Source of the DNA: Apus apus
Taxonomy: Eukaryota > Chordata > Aves > Apodiformes > Apodidae
Reading direction: 5' to 3'
DNA length: 64,000 nt
Assembly: GCF_020740795.1 (NCBI RefSeq)
Contig: NC_067312.1
Location: forward strand, 54,579,905-54,643,904
Under the pieces are notes generated by a model. The model searched no databases. It had not been told where the DNA came from and saw nothing but the letters and a program-made list of their open reading frames with translations. Made by a program: the position numbers and the translations under genes. Of this stretch, positions 53,901-64,000 are shown one piece after another (positions within the stretch are counted from its first letter, which is position 1; every line of letters starts with the position of its first letter).

Positions 53901-56900
53901 GAGGCCAGAGAGTTGTCCAGGGCTTTATCAGCAGGATGTGGGGATGTCCCTCCAGTCCTGCACAGTCCCTGGACCACTGCAGAGATGAAATCAGCCCCAG
54001 GGTTCCTAGCTTAGAGAACTATTATGGTACTTTCTATGGGAAATGGTGGTCCCAAAAAAACCAGAACAGATGCTGGGCATTGGGTCATTTTTACTAGTTT
54101 CAGAAGAGCAAGTATGGTGTCTGTCATAGGATGTTTGTAGAGCTCTTTTGTGCTCCATTTGGAACCCTGCAACGGGCTGAGATGGTGCCCGGGGTGATTT
54201 TAGCAAGTGTGGTAAGAAGCTGGCAGCAACAGGGAGGAAAAATGATGGAAAGAGCTGGCTTCAGACCACCATCTCATGATGTCTCAGGCCTTCACATTGC
54301 CTTATTCTTGTGGTGGCATCACATTCCTCCTGCAAGGTGCACCTCAGAGCACTACAGAATTGCCTCAGCACTGGTTTCTGACCTTGCACTCACAGTTGTC
54401 CCTAGGCTGGGGGGTTGATGAGTCTCTCAAAATGCATTGTTGCCTCTGTCATCCATCTATCCTCTGCCTTCCACATCAGTGATGCATTTCCTTACCCAAA
54501 AATGAGCGTGCTCCTCTCTCTCTTCATGCTGGCTTAGGTCAGGGAGTCATTGGGTGTGGGTATGGAGGTAAATTAAAACATAGGCTGTGATTTCCTAAAG
54601 TCTCATTAACAGAAATGTAATCACTGTAGGGAGATGTCCACAAGCTCCTGTTTCCCAAAGTACACATGCATTCGCATTTCTGTGTCTGAACTGATGATGC
54701 TGAAGAGCCTGTGTTTACACTGCAGAAATGATCCAGCTGACAGTTTTCAAAGCAATTGTATTTTTGTATGGACAAAGTATGCATTCTCCATATGCAAGCA
54801 TTTTTAAAGTGCAGGGATGGGTGAGAAGATAGTCACCACATCCTGGAAAAACTTAGGCTCCTTGAAGCTACCTGTAATAAAGCAGCTGAAAAATAAGGCA
54901 ACGAAAATCACTAGCCAGATCAAAACAAGTTGAGGACTTGTCTTGTGCTGAGATGCCCTAAAGCAGACAGGAAGAAACAACACTAGCTGGCTGCCTCATG
55001 AGACATGCACCTGCTCACCTGCCTCTTCCTCTCGCTTGGAAGTGGCCGTGATTAATGCAATGACAGGAAGGCTTGAGGAACCATAAGGCCAGAGCCCCAG
55101 GATGGGGGAACCTCCACTCTAGTCTGACTTATCCATCAGCCATCTCAAGCCACTGCTAAATCTGGGCAGAAGAGATGCTGTAAGTGGTTTCACATACTTG
55201 CTGGTGGCAGGGGTCATCTGTTTCATAAGGCTTTTGCAGCTGCTTGGCCAACATGTATGTGGGGCTTGTGGGTCTGTCCATATGGCCAGGGTGACCATCA
55301 GCAGATGGTACCCAAGTGTATGCCTGGCCACAGGTCAGGTAAATGCCAGCAGTCTGTTTCAAGCATCTGTCAGTACTGGGCATCTTGTCTGTCACTGCAG
55401 AGAACAGAGGAGGCCTCCTCCTGGGCAGCATGCAGGCTGTGAGCAGAAGACAAAGCCTTGGCTTTCCTCACCAGGTATGAAGCCATGTAGGCTGTCATTC
55501 TGTGCTGGGACCCTCAGTAGTTATGGCAGTGCATGATGGAGAGAGGAGCATTGGATCGCTCTCCATCCTCTCTATAACCAGGCTGACCTCAGCCTCTGAC
55601 TGGCACAGGCTTTCACACCACTGGGCCACACTGCCTGTGGACCATGCGCCTCCCAGTCAAGCTTCTGTCACATGCCTAGCAAAGGTGCAAGAGAACATGT
55701 GGACCCTCCATCTTCTGCTCTGTCGGAAAGGTGAGTGCTGCTGCAGCCAGAGCTGTTCTGCCAGCTCCCTGACCTGCTGGACAGTGAAGGATGTAAGAGT
55801 GAATAATGATGCAGTAGCTGCTGCTTTTCCTTCCCATGTTGCACATTCAACCCCCCTCGTGGAAGCTGTCTTATCCTAGAGCATGTGTGAGACAGCCCAC
55901 CTTCAGAAACCTCCAGCTGGGGGGAGCAGGGGGAGGAAAGCATTGAGCTGAGGAGAGGAACATCAACACCTGCATGCATCACATGATTCTCATGGCTAGT
56001 TAATGTTTACTACCTTTCTGGCTAATTAACAGGAACCAAACAATTCTGGTTTATTGCCACGCAATTTCTTCTCTTGGCAACGCTGTAATGACATATGAGA
56101 AGTTTCTGAGAATTGTGACACTCATGAATAGCCTCCAGGCACCCTTGGCCGGATGAGATTCTTCTGGATGAGGACAATGCTACTGCCACCAGAGAGAAAT
56201 GAGCTGGACACCCCTACATGGCCTCAGGTGCCCTGCTGAAAGGATGGGCATCGATTTCTCCCATGGCCACCCCATGTTTGGTGTCAGTGGGTGGCTTTAG
56301 TTTCTGCAGGGGGGCTGTTGGGGAGTCCACATAGGCCTGGTAGGTTTTGGTTTGGTCATCTGCTTTCTGGCTTTTCCCATCAGTGTTGCAGCCCTGCACC
56401 CAGCAAACAACAGTCCACAGGGATAGATGAGGCACCCTCTGCTCCAAGAAACCCCAAGAAGAGCACCCCCCACACCTGCCACCCTTGACCATGTCCTGGG
56501 GGAGATCCTGTCTCTGTCACAATTGCAGTAAGATTTGGAGATTTTCTTCATATTTGACCCAAATACAAGCTGTAAACTTAAGCCCTGCTGTGGAGCTCAG
56601 CAGGGGCCCTTCACCCATGTACATGTTGCACAACATCAGCATGCCGTGCTGGCAGGAATCCTCTATCCTGGCTTACCTTTTAGCATCAAATTTATGTATT
56701 TTCCTTCTAATGCAATCACAGCCCTAGCTTTTTCACAGCAGCTACAAAGGACAGAAACGTAGCAATACAAAAACTAATAGAAAAGAAAAAACTTTCTCTT
56801 TTTCTCTTAAGAACTGAAAGAAAAAAAAGGCTGTGGGCAGGAAATAAGGTGGTGCAACTTAAAGAAAGGAAATTCAGAGTTTTTTGTGTGGTCTCATTCT

Positions 56901-57992
56901 CTAATTTCAGTGTTTGTAAGAGGGGCGGCAATAAAAGCGTCCAGACAAGGAGCTGGTCTAGACAGGTCAATTAATGTTTCTGTGTCTTCTGTGCTCTTAA
57001 GATTAAGGGCTCACTTGACTCATTTCTCGTTTCAGTATTGGAGTAAAGGTCCAGTTTTTATCATCAGCCTCTTACAGTGGGCACACTGTCGTTGCAGCAA
57101 ACTGTTGTATTTTGGGGGAAGTGTTGTGTGCAAAAATAAACTGGCCCAGCAGAGACTCCCTGCTCAAGTCAAGGGAAGCATGGCCCCATTCCCCAGTGCA
57201 GTTACTTGGCAGCTTTTCTCCTGATCTCCTGCTGAAAATCAAGTCACTAAACAGGAAGAACCAGGCTCCTCCAGCCCAGCTCTCTGGGTGCTAGGCTTTG
57301 CACTGCAAGATCTGGGACACCGGTTTTAGGCTGCACTTCAGCAAAGTGCTGAAACTGGTGGATCCTTGCAAACATTTAGCATCTGGGGGTGCAGGCAAAA
57401 AGCAAGGCTGTGGTTTTCTCTTGGGTTCTGGGATCTCTACATTCAGGCTAGATTTGCTTCTCTTAAGAGCAAGGCAGTGGACGGCTGGCTGTGGGGGGAT
57501 CAAAAGAAGTTTGTGAAAGCAGCAGAAATGGAGAGAACGTGCTTGTGAGGTCTGGGCTGTTACATGTTCAGTGTGAAAACTGCCCTGATGATTGCAGTAC
57601 CTGGGAGTATTTCCAGCCTTTGGCCATCTCTGGAGCAGCCCTGCCCTCTCAAGGGCAATCAGCACGAATTGCCCAGTGCGTGTTGACTCAAAACAAAGCT
57701 GGTGTTTCGAAGAGGACCTCTGGCCTTCATTTACATTGGCTGGTCACTGGCCTTTTGTTTTTCTGAACAGGGCAGAAGGCAATGGCTACTGAATTACACC
57801 CTGCCTTTTCTTTTTGTGTGTGTGTAACTCTTCTTGTGTCATGGCTTTTGGCTGCTGTGTAGGTTGGAAATACATTGCTTTGGGTTGAGATGTGCTGGGC
57901 AGTCTTCCAACACCTACTTAGAACTCTCATTTTTGCAGCCCTCCCAAAACATAAAGCCATTTAGAACCCTGTAAAAACAACTCAGTCCTCTT

Positions 57993-58043
57993 CCCCCCCC
58001 GCCCCCCCTTTTTTTTCCCTTTTTCTTTTTTTTTTTTTTTCCC
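57993..58043. repeat. Polypyrimidine tract
   Basis: Runs of C, then runs of T, almost unbroken on the plus strand. Confidence 0.85.
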
Positions 58044-61000
58044 CATAGATTGATCCCAAACCACTACTAATTCCTCACATGGTTCAAACCATTAGTACCA
58101 AAACTGTATTTCTTGGGGTGTGGTCTGATCAAAAGGTGGATAAGAAAATTCCTAATCTGTTGCCCTTGTCTATTCGGTCACGGAATGAAACACTAACCAG
58201 CCTTGGACTAGGACACCCCAAGATTGTGCATGACTGTGAGTGTAAACTTAGAGTTTCTGGCTCACATCCACCCAAAAGGTCCTTTTCTCCCGTGTTCTGT
58301 CCTCCTTGAGCCCTCAGGGCTGAAATATTACTAAAAGAGGTATATTTGGCGTGCATGCAGTTTCCTGTCAAGAGAGCCAGCTCTAGGCTTGGAGAAGTGG
58401 AGGATCCAATGACTCATTGACACAGGCAGAATTAAGTGCCCACTAAATACAGAGACCATGAAAGGTTTCTGTGAAGCATATTTTTGAGAAAACGCACCAC
58501 CTTCCCCCAGTACAAGCCATGTCTGCATCTAGTCTTACATAATCTGCTCCCAGAAAGGGACGTGCTTTTTCCTTATTTCTTTTCTATCTTACTTGCTGGG
58601 CACAGTTAAGAGATTTGCCCATTATGAGAAGCAACCAGCTCTCCCAGATGTATTCCAAGGTTGAAATTCCAACAGCAATGAAAGGTCAGGGCTCTGAAAC
58701 AAGAAACGCCCAGCTAATGCTACATTAATTTCCTGGCAGCTGGCCAGAAACCCTCTCCTGTTTTCAATAATGAAACACGATGGTCTGTATTTGGTTTGGA
58801 TTTGCTCGGCCCTCGTCATTAGCTGATGTGGATCTGGTGACTTTTATTGCTAGGCTCATTTGCTGGGGGACAGACAGTGACTTCAGGAAGGGGAATCAGC
58901 CCATGGAACTGCCTCTTTCTTCACCCCCTAACACCTCCTTTATGCCCAAGTTGCTGAATGTTACATGTAGAAGTCAGTTTGCTAATTGGTCTGACCCTTG
59001 AAAAGGCAGCCTATTGAGGTCAACGGGACTACTTTACTTAGATGAGTTTGCAAGGTATTAAAATCTTGCAGTTGGGGGACGAGAGCTTAGTTGTTGGGTT
59101 TTATGCTTGTGATCAAACATTGACTTGATAAAGATAACTCATTCTCTGTTTTCCACTGTTCTACCACTGCCAAATTTACTTCAAAATTACAGAACATCGT
59201 GTCACTCATTCCTTTCGGAGTAAGTAGAATAAATGGATTTGCCACGATGACAATAATAAGCCCAGCAATTGTCAGCACTCTCTCTGCCACACAGAAGCTG
59301 TGCTGTTTTATCTGAGCACACTGTCTGCAGCCCGTAAGCAGAGAAGAGCTGTGGGATCTCTCTGACCATGGTGTATTTGGACAGGCTGCTCTGCTGCAAT
59401 TAAACAACAGCACTTACATGCCAGCCAGCTCCTCTAAAGTGACTTCTCCTGACTTGCTCTGGGCTGAGAGCTGAACCGTATTTGCACCTTTGGAGAGATA
59501 TGATTGTGACAGGTTATTACTAAAGCCATCTAGCAAGACAGAGTCAGGAAGCCTCTCTAGATACCACTTGCACTATGCTTGCTTAAGACAGAGGATCCTT
59601 GCAGGTCTGTGGTGCTGCCAGTAAAGTTTTTTTTCTGTGAGCAATACACTGGGGACCATACAAATCCTTGTCCTTCTTTTGGCTGCAGGGTTATTACTGG
59701 TGAAGAAGAGAGGAAAGCCTGAGCCAGACCTCTTGGAGCAATTTTCCCCAAGCTTTGGAGAACTTAGAAGTTTGTTCCTGAATCTAGATGTTGCATTTCA
59801 CCCTTCATTTTCTGTTAGCTGACCCCAGAAATGGCCTTGCCTGGCCTGAGTGCTCAGGGTTTGGGGTTTGCTCCGTGATCAGAGAAGCTGCCTGTGAGCA
59901 CAACCCACATGGTGCTGAATGCTGTCTTGGACCAGGGTGGCTTGAAGAGCCAGTGCAATGAGCAGTAAGTCCAACTGCCGCTACCTGGATCTGAGGTACC
60001 ACATCAAAATTCTCACTGCTGCTGGCATGGGCACTGCAGTACACATAGTGCCCTTTCCCTCACCCCCCAGAGCAGTGTGGGCAGCCAGGATTGCTCTCTG
60101 AGGCCAAAGCCGATGATGATAGCTGAACTTCCCTCTCCTGCCCATTTCCTGGAGAGGCAGAATCTCTCAGGGCCCTCCCATCTCAATGCAAGCTGATAGC
60201 AAGGAAAAACAAACATTTGCCCCATTGGCTTCCGCTTCTGCTGCTCTAAATACATGACCCCACCTCTTACCTCACCTGCCTGGCAGCAAAAGAGCAACTG
60301 CAGGAGAAAAGTCCCCATAACTCCCATGAAATCAGAGATTTCCCACAAAAATTATGCTGCATCCACCTGATCCCACCTTTTTCCAGTTGTTTTCTGTGCA
60401 TTAACAGACCTCTGCCTGATCCTGCAGCAACAGATCAGCACAACACAGCACCCCAAGGTGCTCCCAGTGGCCCAGGTTGTCTGCCCAGTCCCTTCTACCT
60501 GCTGTGAAGTTAGCAGATCCCAGCTAAGGTAGGGCCTAGAGGAGAGCCTCCTTCTTCACAGAGGTGTAACACAGCACAGAGACATCCAGGAACAGAGAAA
60601 CAAGGATGAAGCAGTTTTATCTGTTCCCTCTGGAGGACCAGTTTTAGGTGACTTCACCTCTCCAGCATGCTATAAAACCATGTGTCCTGAGTTGTCCCTC
60701 TTAGAAAGGGCCAGGAGGTATTTTTTGAAAATGTACATGCTTTCCCTTTGTCCTGCTTCCCCAAATTTTTAAATCCTTTATACCTCCTTTGAACCTTAGG
60801 TGTGAGCACGATTTGCAGCCAAACCACCCAGAGGGACTTGGTTCATGTGAGATATTTCCTCTCTCAGCATTGTTTTAATTGCTCTGCTGAAAGCCTGTCA
60901 TTGTGCTTTGAAGCAGGGCTGGAAAAATAACCATTAATGACATTCTTAGCCTAACTGATGGTTATTTTACTATTTTGTAGCATTACTTGTCTTTATTACA

Positions 61001-61918
61001 GGTGGCTATTAACCCTGCAGAGCTGGGACTTCGCTTGGCTTTCATCCTAAGCAGCAAGAGCAGTGGCTGCCTAATGCCTTGAGGCTGATGGGTTGAGGGT
61101 CTCTGCTCCTGGAGGCTGGTGTGCCTGGAGGGGCCCTGCTGGGCACCCCTGTGCTGTGGATCACCTCTCTGCTCCTGCGGTACAAGGCAACAGATAATTT
61201 TGTGTCATTTTTGCTGAATTTGGAGTCAGCAACCTTTATGTTTGTGGTGAAATGAGCACCTCCCATGAGGGAAAAAAGGATGCTAAATGCCGATGTAGCT
61301 GCTGGCTGAAGATGGTTGGCAAATGCACCCTAGAAAACAAAATGTAGTTGGGGATGCAGACATCCTCGCACATCCATCTTCCTTTCTACACTTGAGGACA
61401 CAAATCTGTAAGCCCCACCAGAGCAGATGCAGTCCTGGCAGTCACCACAGCCATTGCTTTACTTCCTACAAACCTTGGTGAAATATTATCCCCTGTGACG
61501 TGATACCACCTCAAAACCACCCTGTAGCCTGAATAAAGACTCCAGCCCTGGCAGCAATGTGCCTGTTGCTGTCAGGACGAGCGCATGGGGTCACCCCATT
61601 TTTTGTTGCGGTGCAGAAGCAAAGCAGGGAAAGAGGAAATGAAATGCATTTTGAGAAAAGATTATGTGAGAGTACTTGATGTGGGCAGGGCTCATCCAAG
61701 CTTGCTTAGGGAAACCCATGCTGCTCCTTTGCAGATGTTCATGACACGAACAGGTGCTATTGACTTTGCTCACCTGCCCTCAAGGGACAAAGGAGCCTCC
61801 TGGGCGCTGCGCGAGGGTGTGCAGGATGGCTCCCCTGCCCTTACCTGCTTTCCACACCACGAACCCGAGAGTTTTGCTAGGCTACATTGCTGGAAAGTAA
61901 CTCATAAATTTAGAATTA

Positions 61919-62602
61919 TGTAACTGTTTTGTATAAAATGTACTCTGTATACAGATATAAGAGAAAATTGCAGTCAGAGAGGCACAAAATTGGTACCACA
62001 GCCAGCACTGAACAAGGACATCCTGCAGGAACCAGGCCTTAAAGAAGCCAATTAATGTGGAGGTTTTAAGGGTGTCTCATGGAAATCACCAACTTGGCCG
62101 AGAAGACTTGAGGTCTATACAGATAATTGGACCTAAGGAATGCAGGAGGTGATAAAGAAGAACCAAAATTAAGAAGACTGACAGCTAAACCAGTCTTGGG
62201 CAGTTGAAGCTGTAGAAGTTGAGATATTGTGTCCTTTAGATGAACTTAACTCATTCTAATGTCATTATAATACTAAAAATCACATTTCCAGCTCAAAAAG
62301 ACCCCTGCCCTGGTGAAAACCCTTCCCCTGAGTATATGTGATAGCAGAAATAATGATGTAACCATATTATAACTATATGTAAATGACTAATCAATTGCCA
62401 TATGAAGGATGGACTTAGAAGCTTACTAACTTTATGGTTTTGTGTATGAATAGGTAATGCAAAATCTTACTTGGTATGATTGATTTGTGGGAAGGCACTA
62501 AGTACCCAGCTTTGTACAAATGTACAATAAATACTGCCTTCTTCCTAAACATAGTCATAGTGTCTTTGTCCACATTTCAGGAGCTATCTTAAAACAGTTA
62601 CA
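61919..62602 (+). mobile_element. Endogenous retrovirus LTR with 12-bp terminal inverted repeat
   Basis: Begins TGTAACTGTTTT and ends AAAACAGTTACA, a perfect 12-bp inverted pair with the TG...CA ends expected of an LTR. AATAAA lies at 62526-62531, about 70 bp before the 3' end, preceded by TTTGTACAAATGTAC. The 684-bp length suits an LTR. Neither side shows a primer-binding site, polypurine tract or retroviral gene, so this looks like a solo LTR. The flanks (...GAATTA and ACACC...) show no obvious target duplication. Confidence 0.8.
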
Positions 62603-64000
62603 ACACCAACAACTCTGCAGTGTTTGCAGGCTTAATTTGCTTTTACCAAGCAGAAGTGTAATCCTAGGGTGATGCCTCAGGTCTAGAGAAGGTGCCCTGA
62701 TTCAAAATCTTCTGTGCTACCTGGGCTTTGCAAAATCCCAGATGTCTGGCTCTGATCATACCCCACTTTTATACCAGCTCAGCTTTACAGTCATTGCTCA
62801 GCACTCCTCCTTTGCTGCTGAGCAAGATAAGGAGAGCTTGTTTAAATGCACAGGAACAGTGTGCAGCACACACCCCTCTGCCCGGCAGCCAGTGTATTCC
62901 CAGCAGCCTTCTCGTGCTTGGCAATCCATACAAACTATTTTCCACTTTAGTCATTCAGAATCAGCAGAGTTAAGAGATAGTAAAAGTATGTGATTTAATA
63001 GAATGACTCAAAAGTGGGAGTGTTTCTTCCTTTCAAGCAGCTTTATATCATGCTGACTCAGCAAAACAAGCCCAATTCAACTGGTTTTTGTGGTTTTTTT
63101 TTTTTGTTGGTTTGTTTTTTTTTCTTCTTATTTAGCAACTTTCTTGAGGATGTTTGTTTTAATGAAAATCCTGTGCTCCAAATCCTGATGCTTATGCTCA
63201 GGTAAGTTCCTGCTGCAGGTGGAGTCATCAACATCAAAAAACAAGTCCCAGTTTCACGAGGCTTGGCACTGAGTTTCTGGGCGTGGAGCTTCCTTGTGCC
63301 TGCAGAGCGTGGCCCATGCAGAGGTGATGCCTCCATGCATGTCTGTCTGTGCATGCGAGTTATCCAGACTGTAGTGGTGTGTGCCACAAATACCCACACT
63401 GCAGGAAAACCCTGGATTTGTGACACTGGACTCAACTCGGGTTTTTTCAGTGGTCACAGCTAGCCCTCATTTACCAGCAGAAAAAATTTCTTATCTGCAG
63501 TGAGATATTCCTTCTTCCTTCTTTACTTTAAAGGCTCCTCAATAACAACCTGTTTGTTACTTGCTTCTTCCCCTGCCTGGTCAATAATAAATTATTCAGA
63601 CCTTTTTTACATTGTGCTCCACTCGACAAATAGGTCAGGATCAGTAAAATAAGACATGATGAGATAGAGAACCTTGCATCAACCCCAGGAAAGTACAGAC
63701 CTGCAGGGAAATATGGCTGATCTTTCTTCCCCATGTTCTGGTTTTGGTTGCTTTAGCACCACTGAAATTCTGTGTGACTGTGACAGCCCAAGAAGTAAGC
63801 TCAGATATTAAAGAAGCCCTTTTCTGAGGGATTTACATTAAAAAGTTTGCAATGCTGACACATGCATCCATAGGCCATCCTGCAGCTGCTCTGATTTTGG
63901 GGAGAGGGTGCACCCCACCAGGGTTCTCAGGCTGGGGGCATCTTGCCCCGTCACCTGGGAGCTAGCTGCACCCAGGGCTTAGCAGGAATAACTCCCAGTT
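62603..64000. other. Intergenic, nothing recognised
   Basis: Unique-looking sequence with a T-rich tract (63096-63127). No exon or repeat family recognised. Confidence 0.5.

Larger units (their letters stand above)
48790..61918. other. Intergenic region, no gene recognised
   Basis: Open frames here are short, overlap on both strands and show no family motif. I find no CR1 tail. Minor items are a TA-rich microsatellite (50890-50935), a C-then-T tract (about 57993-58043) and an 11-bp perfect inverted repeat (60924-60968). Distal regulatory elements could exist, but sequence alone does not show them. Confidence 0.55.

Noticed and set aside
52498-55982. Clusters of 60-160-codon open frames suggesting a gene
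   Set aside because: Frames overlap on both strands, lack consistent splice borders, and resemble no protein family I know.

Overview
This is a vertebrate nuclear genomic window, almost certainly from a bird. Three unrelated multi-exon genes with canonical GT/AG introns are present, and the commonest interspersed repeats are CR1 LINEs with the typical 3' tail (TCATAGAAT repeats beside GGAAGGGACC), which dominate bird and reptile genomes. Several LTRs look like endogenous retrovirus LTRs I know from neoavian birds, so a non-galliform bird is more likely than chicken. That last point rests on memory, not on a search. The three genes map to human 9q31, which corresponds to the avian Z chromosome, so Z linkage is inferred.

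Layout. (1) 1-5.9 kb, minus strand: eight 5' coding exons of SMC2, the condensin ATPase, from the start codon at 5811 to the middle of the first coiled coil. The gene continues beyond base 1. (2) About 6.1-7.0 kb: a CpG island containing the SMC2 promoter. It is the only CpG island upstream of PTGR1, so it may be a bidirectional promoter. (3) 7.1-20.2 kb: no host coding exon. It holds a CR1, a decayed endogenous retrovirus (3' LTR plus broken env, minus strand), a CR1 endonuclease fragment and two further LTR remnants. (4) 20.2-30.3 kb, plus strand: complete PTGR1, nine coding exons and 329 codons, with a poly(A) signal at 30323. (5) 30.4-39.2 kb: intergenic, with one probable solo LTR (about 34.16-35.10 kb) and a 1-kb CR1 (36.85-37.85 kb). 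(6) 39.3-47.3 kb, minus strand: complete TXN, five exons and 105 codons, with a TATA-like box inside a large, very GC-rich CpG island (46.6-48.25 kb) that holds tandem repeats. (7) 48.7-64 kb: no gene recognised; one well-bounded LTR (61919-62602) and low-complexity tracts.

The genes are not a functional unit. SMC2 compacts chromosomes. PTGR1 inactivates leukotriene B4 and 15-oxo-prostaglandins and reduces reactive alkenals. TXN is the cytosolic dithiol reductant. PTGR1 and TXN share a redox/electrophile-defence theme but converge tail to tail across about 9 kb. I found no CRISPR array, operon, tRNA/rRNA gene or new multi-gene system. The more unusual material is in the two CpG islands, the env-bearing retroviral remnant and the LTR structures.
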